Assembly: GCA_963745865.1 (NCBI GenBank)
Contig: CAVUYZ010000002.1
Location: 372,001-436,000 of the forward strand
Length of the DNA stretch: 64,000 nt
From: JAHEDH01 sp963745865
GTDB taxonomy: Bacteria > Actinomycetota > Acidimicrobiia > Spongiisociales > ZC4RG35
Direction of reading: 5' to 3'
Positions 18,041 to 28,634 of this stretch are shown here, piece after piece; position 1 is the stretch's first letter; the number at the start of each line of letters is the position of its first letter. The notes under the pieces were generated by a model. That model saw only the letters and a list, made by a program, of their open reading frames with translations. It did no database searches and was not told where the DNA came from. Position numbers and translations under genes: made by a program.

Positions 18041-21000
18041 GTGCCAACCAGCGCGTATCTTCGCCATCCGACTCTGGCCGGAGAGCTCGTCGTCTTCGTC
18101 GCCGAAGACGACCTGTGGTCGGTTCCGGCGGATGGGGGAGTGGCGCATCGACTGACAGCGAATCCGGGTAGTCACAGCCGTCCTCGGCTCGCTCCGGACG
18201 GATCCAGGGTGGCGTTCGTCAGCCGTGACGAAGGCGTGCGAGATGCGTACGTGATGGACGCAGCAGGCGGGCCGTCACAGCGACTCACCTATTTCGGGTC
18301 GGTGAGTCGCGATTGCCGGCTGGTCGCTCGACGGAGACGCCGTCATCGTCGTCTCGGATCACGACCAGCCGTTTTCGGGATACACCCATCTCTGGTCGGT
18401 GCCGATCGACGGCACACCGCCGGAGCGGCTCCCCGTCGGACATGCATGGTCGGCGACGTTCTTCTCCAACGGCGGTATGGCGATCGGGCGGAATGCATTC
18501 GATCCGGCCAGGTGGAAGCGGTATCGCGGGGGACGAGCCGGCAACCTCTGGATCGACAGGGATGGTGCCGGTCGCTTCGTTCCGCTGGTCGATCTCCCGG
18601 GCAATCTGGCCGATCCGATGGCGATCGGCTCTCGCATCTGGTTCCTGTCGGATCATGAAGGGGTCGGGAATCTCTATTCGGTGACTCCGACAGGGCGGAA
18701 CATCAAACGCCACACCGATCACGTCGACTTCTATGCCAGGTTTCCCTCCAGCGACGGCCGCCGTGTCGTCTACCACTCGGGCGGTGACATCTTCCTGGCC
18801 GATCCTCGCTCGGGCGAGTCGCGGACGCATCCCCGATCGAGGTGCCGTCCTCTCGCCCGCAGCGCAACCGTCGCTTCATCAGCCCAGGAAAGTACGTCGG
18901 GTCGTTCGATCTCCACCCCGATGGGCACTCGCTCGCCGCTCGACGTGCGCGGATCGATCTACACGATGCCTCTCTGGGAAGGCTCGCCACAACGTCACGG
19001 TGCGGGCTCGGCGGTCCGGGACCGGCTCGCCACCTGGCTCGCCGACGGGAAGCGGATCATTGCGGTGACCGATGAGCCTGGCGAGGAGCATCTCGTGGTG
19101 CGGTCGGTCGAGGATGATGCGAGTGCGGACATCCTCGATCTCGATCTCGGGCGGATCCGGTCGATCGATCCGGCCCCGGGCCGGGACGCCTCACCGGCGA
19201 GGGTGGCAATCACCAACCATCGCCACGAGATGGTGATCGTCGATGTGGACGCGGGTCGGTCGGATGTGATCCATCGCAGCCCCTACACCTGGATCTCGGG
19301 CACGGCTTGGTCTCCCGATGGGAGATGGATCGCTTTCTCCGCCGGGTCGAGTGAAACCTCCAGCGACATCTATCTGCACGACACAGAATCCGCCACGACG
19401 CATCGCGTCGGATCAGGGGAGTTCGTCGATCGCCGTCCGTGCTTCGACCCATCTGGCAAGTTCCTCTACTACCTGTCGTCGAGGGTCTTCGACCCGGTCG
19501 CCGACTCCGTGTTCCACGACTACGGATTTCCGTCGTCGACCCTGGTCATGATCGTGCCGCTCGAGGCGGGGACCCCGGTTCCCTTCCGGCTCGCGACGAA
19601 GGAGCCAAAAGCTCCTGGCAACGGTGGGGCAGGCGGTGCGCCCGAGAACGACGAGGTGGCTGTGTCCATCGATCTGGATGGCCTGAATGACAGGGCTGAG
19701 GCCGTCCCGATACCGGCGGGGCGTCATCTCCGTGTCGGCGCGGCAGACGGTCGGCTGTTCGTGCTCTCGTATCCGATCCGCGGAGCGCTGGGGTCACCGA
19801 GCATCGGCGGTGGGCGGGCGAAGGGCACGCTCTCGGTGTTCGACTCATTCCACCGACAAGCACGAGACCGTTGCTGAAGGCGTGACCGCGTTCGGGTTGT
19901 CGATGGATCGCAAGACCCTTGCGATCTGGAGTGGACGGAAACTCCGCGTGGTTCCGGTGGCGTGGAAGGACGACAAGTCCGGGAAGGATGCGGTCGGGCG
20001 GGAGACGGGTGTCATCGACCTCGATCGAGTCAGGGTCGAGGTCGAACCGGGAGCCGAATGGCGTCAGATGTTCACCGAGGCATGGCGTCTGCAGCGCGAC
20101 TACTTCTGGTCGGCGGACATGACCGGGGTCGACTGGCTCGAGATTCACGATCGCTACCTACCGCTGGTCGATCGGGTGGCGAGCCGGTCAGAATTCAGTG
20201 ACTTGCTGTGGGAAATGCAGGGTGAGCTCGGAACCTCCCACGCCTATGAGCTCGGAGGCGACTACCGCCCCGAGCCCACGTACACCCTTGGGTCGCTCGG
20301 CGCCGACATCGTAGTGGTCGCGTGGCGGGTGGCGGGTGACGTCGATACCGGCGGGTGACAGTTGGGACCCGACTGCGCGCTCGCCGCTGACGAGATCGGG
20401 CGTCGATGTTGCCGTCGGCGATCGGATCGTGGCGGTCGACGGGGTGACGCTGGACCGGACCACACCTCCAGGTCGGGCGCTGGTGGATCGAGGTGGACGC
20501 ACGGTCAATCTGACGGTTCGTCGGGGTCGCCGAAAGCCGAGAACGATCGTGGTCGAGCCCTTGAAATCAGAGACTGCTCTTCGATACCGGGACTGGGTGA
20601 CCACCAATCGCCGCACGGTGAAGGAGGCAACCGATGGTCGCTGTGGCTACATCCACATCCCCGACATGGGGGCGCCGGGGTTCGCCGAGTTCCATCGGAG
20701 TTGGCGTCAGGAGGTTGGTTCGGACGGACTGGTGGTTGACGTTCGCTTCAACCGGGGCGGCAACGTCAGCCAGTTGCTGCTGCAGAAGCTGTTGCGCGAG
20801 CGACTCGGGTATCGGGTGACTCGCTGGCGCGAGCCTCGGGTCTTTCCGACCGATGCCCCGTCGGGAGCGATGGTGTGTCTTGCCAACGAATACGCCGGCT
20901 CGGATGGCGACATCTTCTCGCACACGTTCAAGATGCACGGCCTCGGCCCGCTGATCGGCACGAGGACCTGGGGCGGAGTCGTCGGGATCTGGCCGCAACA

Positions 21001-21259
21001 GTCTCTCGTTGACGGCACCATCACGACGCAGCCTGAGTTCGGGACCTGGTTCAACGACGCCGAGTTCGCGGTGGAGAACTACGGGACCGATCCCGATATC
21101 GAGGTCGTCATGAGTCCCCACGATCAGGGAGCCGGCCGTGATCCACAGCTGCAGCGAGGGATCGATGAGCTGTTGGCCATCGTCGACCGCGACGGGGTCG
21201 CGCCACCGCCGTTCTCGGATCGACCGTCGACCCGCCCGCCGACGCTGCCGGATCGGTGA
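18041..21259 (+). CDS. Tricorn-type protease (five frameshifts)
   Basis: A peptidase S41 tricorn homologue of about 1070 residues that trims peptides, starting GTG 18041. A beta-propeller occupies the first two thirds (ELVVFVAEDDLWSVPADGGV; RFISPGKYVGSFDLHPDGHS; YTWISGTAWSPDGRWIAFSA). The core domain then has GTSHAYELGGDY, holding the Ser-His pair. A PDZ segment (GDRIVAVDGVTLDRTTPPGR) and the nucleophile region CLANEYAGSDGDIFSHTFK follow. Frame changes lie near 18310, 18830, 18950, 19855 and 20350; each joined segment continues the family pattern, so sequence error is more likely than decay. It follows the hydrolase gene by two bases. Confidence 0.85.
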
Positions 21260-21298
21260 CCGTTCCTGGCTGTCTCGATCCACTCCTGGGACGCGCAC

Positions 21299-21329
21299 TA
21301 GTCACATCGTGATTCACCGATATAGTCAC
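21299..21329 (+). promoter_or_regulatory. Promoter region with clustered GTGA/TCAC half-sites
   Basis: TATAGT at 21321-21326 is a good -10 for the CAP-SLH gene, but no good -35 precedes it. Instead the region holds TAGTCAC at 21299-21305 and 21323-21329, and TCAC-atc-GTGA and GTGA-t-TCAC inverted pairs at 21302-21317. This looks like binding sites for a dimeric regulator, perhaps of the CRP/FNR type. Unproven. Confidence 0.35.
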
Positions 21330-21373
21330 TTTCCTCTACAGTCGGGTCTGCGCCGTGCCGATCAGGGAGTGGG

Positions 21374-22355
21374 ATGCACTGCGAGAGAGTTTGTCGAATC
21401 ATGGTCGCGCTGGCCGTTCTCATCGGGATGGTCGGAGTCGGCACATCACCCGCGCTGGCCGCTACCGATCCCGGCCAGGCTGAGGCCCGTTTCGTCCAAC
21501 TCATCAACACCGAGCGCACGTCCCGGGGACTGCAACCCCTCTCCGTCGACTCGGATCTCGTGGCCGGAGCGAGGGCTCAGGCCGGCGCCATCCGCGACGC
21601 CGGGCGCTTGTTCCACAATCCCGACCTCGGTTCCGTGACGACCGGTTGGTCGTGGTTGGGTGAGAACGTCGGATACGGCTTCTCCGTCGATGGCCTGCAT
21701 GACGCATTCATGGCCTCGTCGGGTCATCGCGCCAACATCCTCAAAGCCGGCGCTACCCATGTGGGTATCGGCGTGGTCGTCGAGGGAGGCACGATCTGGG
21801 TGGCGGAAGTCTTCATGACCGCCCCACTCCACACCGCCTATGTCACCGCCCTTCGTCGACGACGATGGATCGCCCTACGAGAGTTCGATCATCAAGATCG
21901 CCGAGTTGGGAATCACTGCGGGGTGCGCCGCCGATCTGTATTGCCCGTACGCCTCCGTGACACGGGCCGAAATGGCGACGTTCCTGGTGCGTGCCTTCGC
22001 GATCCCGTCGAGCTCCAGAGACTTCTTCTCCGACGACAATGGCTCAGTCCACGAGTCGTCGATCAACGCGCTCGCGGCGGCAGGAGTGACGAGAGGCTGT
22101 GCGACCGGCTCGTATTGCCCGTCCATGACGGTGAGCAGAGGGGAGCTCTCCACCTTCATCGCCAGAGCACTGCGACTTCCCGCCACGAGCCGCGATTACT
22201 TCTCAGATGACAATGGCTCCGTCCATGAGCCGGCCATCAACTCGATCGCATCGGCTGGAATCGCTTCCGGATGTGCAGCCGGATCGTTCTGCCCGACCTG
22301 GTCGGTCACGCGAGAGCAGATGGCCGGTTTCCTGGCCAACGCCCTCGGGTTCTGA
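21374..22355 (+). CDS. Secreted CAP/SCP-domain protein with three SLH-like repeats (one frameshift)
   Basis: A signal peptide (VALAVLIGMVGVGTSPALAA) precedes a YkwD-like CAP domain: FVQLINTERTSRGLQPLSVD, LGENVGYGFSVDG, SSGHRANILKAGATHVGIGV, IWVAEVFM. After a frame change near 21838 come three SLH-like repeats of about 55 residues, each with FxDDxGSxHExxI, AGxxxGCAxxxxCPxxxVxR and xMxxFLxxA. These attach proteins to the cell envelope. The total is about 326 residues. GGGAG precedes the ATG. This repeat type is common in Acidimicrobiia exoproteins. The role of the CAP domain is unknown. Confidence 0.82.
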
Positions 22356-22364
22356 TCGTTCCGG

Positions 22365-22383
22365 CAGGGAGCGTGCGCTCCTG
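22365..22383. terminator. GC-rich hairpin between convergent genes
   Basis: CAGGGAGCGTGCGCTCCTG can fold with a single bulged G. It lies between the CAP-SLH gene and leuB, which converge here. No T tract follows on either strand, so termination is uncertain. Confidence 0.3.
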
Positions 22384-22397
22384 AACATGCATTCGTC

Positions 22398-23456
22398 TCA
22401 GATGCGCTCTGCGATGAGGTCGCCGATCTGCGCCGTGCTCATTCCCATGTCGGGGCCGCCCATTGTCGCGAGGTCAGGCAGCACCGAGGCTGCGGCGCGC
22501 TCGAGGTCAGCCGCGGCGTCCGTCTCACCCAGATGGTCGAGACAGAGTGCGGCGGAGATGACGGCGGCCACCGGATTCGCCCACCCGTTTCCTGCAATGT
22601 CCGGGGCCGATCCATGCACCGGCTCGAACATGGACGGATGGGCGCCGGTCGGATTCAGGTTGCCCGAGGCTGCCAGTCCCAGCCCTCCCTGCACCGCGGC
22701 ACCGAGGTCGGTGATGATGTCGCCGAACAGGTTGTCCGTCACGATCACATCGAAGCGGTCGGGCGAGTTGACCAGGTAGAGGCATGCGGCGTCGACGTGG
22801 ACGTAGTCAGTGGCGACGTCGGGGAAGTCGGCGGCGACTTCGTTGACTGTTCGCTGCCACAGGTCCCCTGCAAAGGTGAGGACATTCGTCTTGTGGCACA
22901 ACGTCAGGTGGTTGCGCCGCTGCTCCGCCCGGGCGAAGGCGAATCGGACCGCCCGCTCGACTCCCAACCGAGTGTTGACCGACTCCTGGACGGCGATCTC
23001 GTCCTTGGTTCCCTTCTTGAACTCGCCTCCGACGCCCGTGTACATCCCCTCGGTGTTCTCCCGGATCACCAGCATGTCGCACTGATCTGGCGTCAGGCCG
23101 GCGATCGGAGTGGGCACGCCGTCGTACAGCTTCACCGGACGAAGGTTGATGTACTGGTCGAAGTCGAACCGCAGCTTCAGCAGCAGCCCGCGCTCGAGCA
23201 CTCCCGGGGGCACGTCGGGCGTCCCGACCGCTCCGAGAAGGATGGCATCGTGCCCGTCGAGTTCGCTCTGGACCGACTCGGGGAGCACCTCGCCGGTTGC
23301 GAGGTACCTCCGGCCGCCGAGGTCGTACTCGGTGGTCTCCAACGAGAAGCCGTGCTTGGCAGAGGCGGCCTCGATCGCCTTGACGGCTTCTGCGGTGACC
23401 TCGATCCCTACTCCGTCGCCGGGAATGAGCGCGATGCGATGTTGATTGTTCGACAT
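22398..23456 (-). CDS. leuB: 3-isopropylmalate dehydrogenase
   Basis: NAD-dependent oxidative decarboxylation of 3-isopropylmalate in leucine synthesis; 352 residues from the ATG at 23454-23456. The start reads IALIPGDGVGIEVTAEAVKA. Substrate-contact arginines lie in ERGLLLKLRFDFDQYINLRP and VIRENTEGMYTGVGGEF. Metal ligands are in VIVTDNLFGDIITDLGAAV, and the NAD-binding region is FEPVHGSAPDIAGNGWANPV. Last gene of the ilv-leu operon, 57 bases after leuA. Confidence 0.96.
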   Translation of the reverse strand: MSNNQHRIALIPGDGVGIEVTAEAVKAIEAASAKHGFSLETTEYDLGGRRYLATGEVLPESVQSELDGHDAILLGAVGTPDVPPGVLERGLLLKLRFDFDQYINLRPVKLYDGVPTPIAGLTPDQCDMLVIRENTEGMYTGVGGEFKKGTKDEIAVQESVNTRLGVERAVRFAFARAEQRRNHLTLCHKTNVLTFAGDLWQRTVNEVAADFPDVATDYVHVDAACLYLVNSPDRFDVIVTDNLFGDIITDLGAAVQGGLGLAASGNLNPTGAHPSMFEPVHGSAPDIAGNGWANPVAAVISAALCLDHLGETDAAADLERAAASVLPDLATMGGPDMGMSTAQIGDLIAERI

Positions 23457-23513
23457 GGCCGAGAGCCTAGAGCGCGCGATGGGACCCGATTCCACCGCCC
23501 GAAGGTCACCCGA

Positions 23514-25025
23514 TCAGCTCGTGCCTGCTTTGTTGAGCGCCTCGACGAACGCCTCGGCCGAGCCTTCGACAACGTCGGTGTTGAGCGATCGACCCGAGTA
23601 GGTGTTGTCGTCGACCCGAACCACGACGTTGATCTCAGCCATTGCGTCGGCTCCCGACGTGACCGGAACGACCCGGTAGTCGACGAGCCGAGCATCGCTC
23701 CCGAATCCCTTCCTGATCGCAGCGAAGGCCGCATGGACCATGCCATCGCCTTCGCCGTCGAACTTCTTCTCGGTCCCGCCGATGTTCAACGTCGCGACTG
23801 CGTTGGGAGTGATGTCGTTGCCACCGGCGACATGGAGGCCGACGAGGATCACGTCACCCTGGAAGTCGTCGGATTCCTCGTCGACGATGGCTCTGATCTC
23901 GTCTTCGCCGATCTGGATCTTTCGGTCGGCGAGTTGCTTGAACTTGTCGAAAGCCCGCTTGAACGCCTCGTCTTCGAGCACGATGCCCAGCTTGTCGAGT
24001 GCGTCGGCGAACCCGGCACGACCGGAGTGCTTTCCAAGGATGATCTGTCCGGCGATCTGGCCGACCGATGCCGCGTCCATGATCTCGTAGGTCTCCTTGG
24101 CTCTCAGCACTCCGTGCTGGTGGATTCCCGACTCGTGGGCGAAGGCGTTGCGGCCGACGACGGCCTTGTTGTACTGGACGGGGTAGCCGGTGAGGCGGGA
24201 CACGAGCCGTGACGTCTCGAAGATCTGGGTCGTGTCTGCTCCGATGTCTACGCCGTATGCGTCCTGACGTGTCTTGATCGCCATGATGATCTCTTCGATC
24301 GACGTGTTCCCGGCGCGCTCTCCGATGCCGTTGATCGCTCCCTCGATCTGACGGGCGCCGGCGGAAATCGATGACAGCGAGTTCGCCACCGCCAGCCCGA
24401 GGTCGTTGTGACAATGGACCGACATGATCACGTCGTCACGGTCGCCCTTCACCTCTCTGAACATCTCCTTCATCAGTTCGACGAAGTCGGCCGGCGTTGC
24501 GTAGCCGACCGTGTCGGGGATGTTGATCGTGGTGGCGCCCGCATCCACCGCGGCTTTGCACACCTCGATCAGGAAGTCGTGGTCGGTGCGTGTTGCGTCC
24601 TGGGGTGAGAACTCGACGTTGTCGGTGTAGCCACGTGCCCGCTTGACTCCCTCTACCGACGCCGTGAGGACCTCTGCAGGGGTCATCCGCAGCATCTTCT
24701 CCATGTGGATCGGCGACGTCGACATGAAGACATGGATTCGGAACTGCTCGGCTGCCTTGAGCGCTTCGTAGGCCTTGTCGATGTCGTCGGGATGCGCCCT
24801 GGCGAGCGAGGCGATGACCGGGCCGCGCACGGCCGAGGCGATCTTGGCTACGGCTTCGAAGTCTCCGGGTGAGGAGGCGGCGAAACCCGCCTCCAGCACG
24901 TCGACCTTGAGCTTCGCGAGCTGGTGCGCGATCACGACCTTCTCGTCCGGGGTCAGTGCGATCCCAGGTGCCTGCTCTCCGTCTCGCAGTGTCGTGTCGA
25001 AGATGATCAGTCTGTCGTCATTCAT
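23514..25025 (-). CDS. leuA: 2-isopropylmalate synthase
   Basis: Condenses acetyl-CoA with 2-oxoisovalerate, the first committed step to leucine; 503 residues. The catalytic TIM barrel has FDTTLRDGEQAPGIAL, the metal-binding MSVHCHNDLGLAVANS and GAINGIGERAGNTSIEE. AHESGIHQHGVLRAKETYEI marks the linker, and the C-terminal leucine-sensing dimer domain starts near residue 385 (GDVILVGLHVAGGNDITPNA), so feedback inhibition is expected. The ATG is preceded by ACGGAG. It lies 160 bases downstream of ilvC. Confidence 0.95.
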   Translation of the reverse strand: MNDDRLIIFDTTLRDGEQAPGIALTPDEKVVIAHQLAKLKVDVLEAGFAASSPGDFEAVAKIASAVRGPVIASLARAHPDDIDKAYEALKAAEQFRIHVFMSTSPIHMEKMLRMTPAEVLTASVEGVKRARGYTDNVEFSPQDATRTDHDFLIEVCKAAVDAGATTINIPDTVGYATPADFVELMKEMFREVKGDRDDVIMSVHCHNDLGLAVANSLSSISAGARQIEGAINGIGERAGNTSIEEIIMAIKTRQDAYGVDIGADTTQIFETSRLVSRLTGYPVQYNKAVVGRNAFAHESGIHQHGVLRAKETYEIMDAASVGQIAGQIILGKHSGRAGFADALDKLGIVLEDEAFKRAFDKFKQLADRKIQIGEDEIRAIVDEESDDFQGDVILVGLHVAGGNDITPNAVATLNIGGTEKKFDGEGDGMVHAAFAAIRKGFGSDARLVDYRVVPVTSGADAMAEINVVVRVDDNTYSGRSLNTDVVEGSAEAFVEALNKAGTS

Positions 25026-25043
25026 GGTGTACTCCGTGTTCGG

Positions 25044-25072
25044 TTCTCGGTTCTCGGTTCTCGGATTCTCGG
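25044..25072. repeat. Tandem TTCTCGG heptamer repeat upstream of leuA
   Basis: Four copies of TTCTCGG (25044-25050, 25051-25057, 25058-25064, 25066-25072, the last after an extra A) lie in the ilvC-leuA gap. A GC hairpin, GCCCC-cggac-GGGGC on the minus strand, lies just beyond. No T tract is present. Confidence 0.6.
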
Positions 25073-25185
25073 GCCCCGTCCGGGGGCTGCGGGAAGGCCG
25101 GGTCGCAGCAGGAGTGCCGCGCCCGGCTATCGAAGGAGCGAGTGGGCGCTCCCAGCCGGAGCGAAGACCGAATACCGACGCCAGC

Positions 25186-26190
25186 TCATGGAGCCGACTT
25201 GGGGTCCATGAACGGCATCATCTTGCGCAGTTCAGCACCGACCTTCTCGATCTGGTGCCCCTTGTTCGCTTCGCGCTGCTCGAGAAGGTACGGGGCACCT
25301 TCCCGGGCTTGGGCGAGCCACTCGTTGGCGAACGCACCACTCTGGATCTCGCCGAGGACCCGCTTCATCTCGGCTTTGGTCTCATCCGTGACGATCCGCG
25401 GCCCCCGGGTGTAGTCGCCGTACTCGGCGGTGTCCGAGATCGAGTAGCGCATGTAGGAGAGGCCGCCTTCGTAGAGCAGGTCGACGATCAGCTTCAGCTC
25501 GTGCAGTGTCTCGAAGTAGGCGGACTCGGGCTGGTACCCGGCCTCGACCAGTGTCTCGAAGGACGCCTTGATGAGCTCGGACACGCCTCCGCAGAGAATC
25601 ACCTGCTCGCCGAAGAGATCGGTCTCGGTCTCTTCCTGGAACGTCGTTGTCAGCACGCCGGCTCGGGCGCCGCCGATACCCCAGGCGTACGACAGCCCGA
25701 GCGCCTGGGCGGTGCCGCTGGCATCCTGGTGGACGGCCAGCAGGCAGGGCACGCCGGAGCCTTCGGTGTAGGTGCGTCTGACGAGGTGGCCCGGCCCCTT
25801 CGGTGCGACCATGACGACGTCGACGTCCTCGGGTGGCGTGATGGCGCCGAAGTGGACGTTGAACCCGTGAGCGAACATGAGTGCGTTGCCCGCATCGAGG
25901 TTCGGGGCGATGTCCGATTCGTAGACATCGGCCATCAGCTGGTCGGGAAGCAAGACCATCACGACGTCGGCCCATGCTGCAGCCTCCGGCACGGTCATCA
26001 CGGTGAGGCCCGCCTCCTCAGCAGCAGCGCGGCTCGAGGATCCCTCGCGGAGGCCGACGGTCACGTCGACGCCCGATTCATGGAGATTGCGGGCATGGGC
26101 GTGGCCCTGGCTGCCGTATCCGATGATGGCGACCTTCCGGCCCTTGATGATCGAAGGATCAGCGTCTTGCTCGTGGTAGATGGTGGTCAT
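25186..26190 (-). CDS. ilvC: Ketol-acid reductoisomerase
   Basis: NADPH- and Mg-dependent isomeroreduction of acetolactate; class I enzyme of 334 residues. The Rossmann motif is IIGYGSQGHAHARNLHESG, and the cofactor-specificity loop GLREGSSSRAAAEEAG is Ser-rich, favouring NADPH. The all-helical C-domain has metal ligands in SYAWGIGGARAGVLTTTFQE, TETDLFGEQVILCGG, and GGLSYMRYSISDTAEYGDY. 22 bases after ilvN; part of the attenuator-controlled operon. Confidence 0.96.
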   Translation of the reverse strand: MTTIYHEQDADPSIIKGRKVAIIGYGSQGHAHARNLHESGVDVTVGLREGSSSRAAAEEAGLTVMTVPEAAAWADVVMVLLPDQLMADVYESDIAPNLDAGNALMFAHGFNVHFGAITPPEDVDVVMVAPKGPGHLVRRTYTEGSGVPCLLAVHQDASGTAQALGLSYAWGIGGARAGVLTTTFQEETETDLFGEQVILCGGVSELIKASFETLVEAGYQPESAYFETLHELKLIVDLLYEGGLSYMRYSISDTAEYGDYTRGPRIVTDETKAEMKRVLGEIQSGAFANEWLAQAREGAPYLLEQREANKGHQIEKVGAELRKMMPFMDPKSAP

Positions 26191-26211
26191 GGGTCCTCTC
26201 GTAGTTGTGTG

Positions 26212-26716
26212 TCAGTTGACGGAGCGCAGGCGCGCTTCTTTGCCCTTTGTCTCACGTGCCAGGGCGATCCGACCTGATTTTGCCAGGTCGGTCACGCCGA
26301 ACGGCCGAAGCAGTTCCAGGAAGTCGTTGATCTTGCCAGGATCGCCGGCGACCTGGAAACACATGGTGTTGTGTCCCACATCGACGGGAATCGCCTTGAA
26401 GATGTTGGCGATCTCCAGCACGTCCGAGCGTTTGCCAGGGCGGAGCCGACACTCTCACCAACATGATCTCGCGCTCGAGGCTGCGATCCGGCTCGAGCTC
26501 GGTGATCTTGACGACGTTGATCAGCTTGTGCAGCTGCTTCTTGACCTGTTCGAGTTCGGGTGCCTCGACGACGATGGTCATCTTCGACATGCCCTCGTCG
26601 TGCGACGGGCCGACGGCCAGGGACCGGATGTTGAATCCGCGTCTGGCGAGCAGCGACGAGACCCTGGCGAGCACGCCCGGCCGGTCCTCGACGAACACAC
26701 TCAGCGTGCGATACAT
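26212..26716 (-). CDS. ilvN: Acetolactate synthase regulatory subunit (one frameshift)
   Basis: The small subunit confers valine feedback control on IlvB. The N-terminal ACT domain reads YRTLSVFVEDRPGVLARVSS followed by RRGFNIRSLAVGPSHDEGMS. A frame change near 26440 leads to the C-terminal domain (VLEIANIFKAIPVDVGHNTM; GDPGKINDFLELLRPFGVTD). Joined length is about 168 residues, normal for the family. As ilvB beside it also carries frameshifts, error is the likely cause. It sits 58 bases downstream of ilvB. Confidence 0.9.
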
Positions 26717-26774
26717 GATGCCTCCGATGGGTGACAGACGAGCGATGGACGGTTGCCGGTGAGCAGGTGAGCGT

Positions 26775-28489
26775 TCATGGTGCCACCACCGTCCTGCCTG
26801 GGGAGACGATCACCTCGTCGTTGCTGCCACCGCTGGGGACCATCGGGAAGACCATCTCCTCGGGGTCGACCACGAACTCGACGACGACGGGCCGATCGTT
26901 GATCTCCAGCGACTTCTCGATGGCGGGAGCGACCTCGTCTGGAGTGGACGCCCGGAGACCGGCACATCCCATCGCCTCTGCCAGCTTGACGTAATCGACC
27001 TTCGATCCGAGCTTCGATGCCGAATAGCGCTCCTCGTAGAAGAGGCGCTGCCATTGGGTGACCATGCCGTAGACACCGTTGTTCATCACGGCGATCTTCA
27101 CCGGGATGTTCTCCTCGGCTGCCGTGATGAGCTCCTGGCTGGTCATCTGAAAGCATCCGTCGCCGTCGATGGCATACACCAGCTCGTCCGGCATGCCTGC
27201 GGCGGCGCCGACGGCTGCGGGAACGGCGAAACCCATCGTGCCGAGGCCGCCGGAGTTGATCCACCGCCTGGGATCCTCGAACTGCCAGAACTGCGACGCC
27301 CACATCTGGTGCTGGCCGACGCCGGAGACGACGATGGCGTCACCGCCGGTGATCCGGTGGATCTCCTGGACGACGTACTGCTGCTTGATCGGCCCGTCCG
27401 GCTGCTGGTCGTAGGTGAGGGGAAACTCTCGCTGCCACGCCCGGATCTGGTCGATCCACTCGGTCCGGTCCGGGTACGGCGCGGGAACCCCATGCCTCGA
27501 CCATCTGCTCGAGGACCCGTCCGGCGTCCCCGACGATGGGCACCTCGGGAACCCTCACCTTCCCGATCTCGGCCGGGTCGACATCGACATGGATGACCTG
27601 GGCGGATGGGGCGAACTTGGTTGGGTCGCCGGTCACTCGGTCGTCGAAGCGAACCCCGATCCCGATCAACAGGTCGGCTTTCTGGATGGCGGTGATCGCC
27701 GTGTAGGTGCCGTGCATGCCTGGCATCCCCATCGCCAGCGGATGGCTGTCAGGGAACGCCCCGCGCCCCATCAGCGTCGTCGTGACGGGAATCCCGGTCT
27801 TGTTCGCGAGTTCGAGCAGCGCGTCGGACCCGTTGGCCTTGATCACTCCGCCGCCGACGTACAGCACCGGTCGGCGGGCATTGGCCATGAGCTCGACGGC
27901 TTCCTTCACCCGGCGAGGGTGGCCATCGCGGGTTGGCTTGTATCCCGGGAGATCCAGCTCGGTTGCTGCCTGGTGCCACGACATCGCGGCATTCAGCACG
28001 TCCTTGGGGACATCGATCAGGACCGGGCCGGGCCGGCCGGTCGCAGCGATGTGAAATGCCTCATGGACGATGTCGGGGATGTCTTCGGGGTTCGTGACGA
28101 AGTAGTTGTGCTTGGTTGCCGGCATGGTGATGCCGGTCGTGTAGGCCTCCTGGAATGCATCGTTGCCGACCGCACGTCGTCGCAACCTGACCGGTGATCG
28201 CCACGATCGGCACCGAATCCATCAGCGCGTCGGCGAGCGGGGTGACCAGATTGGTCGCCCCCGGCCCCGACGTCGCGATGCAGACGCCGACCTTTCCGGT
28301 TGCCCACGCATACCCCTCCGCCATGTGGCCGGCTCCCTGTTCGTGGCGGGCCAGGATGTGGCGGATCGAGGAGTCAAGCAATGGGTCGTAGGCGGGCAGG
28401 ATTGCACCACCGGGTACTCCGAACGCAATCTCCACGTCTTCGGCCTCGAGGGCCCTGATCAGTGCTTCTGCTCCGCTGATGGTGCTCAT
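26775..28489 (-). CDS. ilvB: Acetolactate synthase catalytic subunit (two frameshifts)
   Basis: ThDP-dependent condensation of pyruvate, or pyruvate and 2-oxobutyrate, the common first step to Val, Leu and Ile. Starts ATG 28487-28489. The N-domain has FGVPGGAILPAYDPLL, the catalytic Glu in ILARHEQGAGHMAEGYAWAT, and CIATSGPGATNLVTPLADAL. After a shift near 28190 the middle domain reads NYFVTNPEDIPDIVHEAFHI and DLLIGIGVRFDDRVTGDPTK. After a second shift near 27490 the ThDP domain has GVGQHQMWASQFW, YAIDGDGCFQMTSQELITA and MNNGVYGMVTQWQ. First structural gene of the operon; its leader carries an attenuator. Confidence 0.93.
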
Positions 28490-28600
28490 GTGGTTCTCCG
28501 ACGGGTCGGTTGTGCGTTCGTGGTGGCGAGGTGTGTCATGATCTTTGGATTGTCTGGTTGGTCCTGGTCGCTTGGTGGTGATCGGGTCGTGGTGATCGGG

Positions 28601-28628
28601 CAAAAACAAACCCTCCCGGTGGGGAGGG
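28601..28628 (-). terminator. Intrinsic terminator of the ilv attenuator
   Basis: On the minus strand CCCTCCC-cacc-GGGAGGG (28628-28611), a perfect 7-bp GC stem with a 4-base loop, is followed directly by TTTGTTTTTG (28610-28601). It lies 112 bases before the ilvB start and 38 bases after the leader-peptide stop. That position fits conditional termination rather than the end of a gene. Confidence 0.85.
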
Positions 28629-28634
28629 CAGGGG

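Noticed and set aside
22533..24212. 559-codon plus-strand frame across leuB and leuA
   Set aside because: Antisense shadow of two certain genes; no family motif and no ribosome site.
25127..25189. 20-residue leuA leader peptide ending SLLR (minus strand)
   Set aside because: Only two Leu codons, the start lies inside ilvC, and no terminator with a T tract follows, unlike the ilvB leader.
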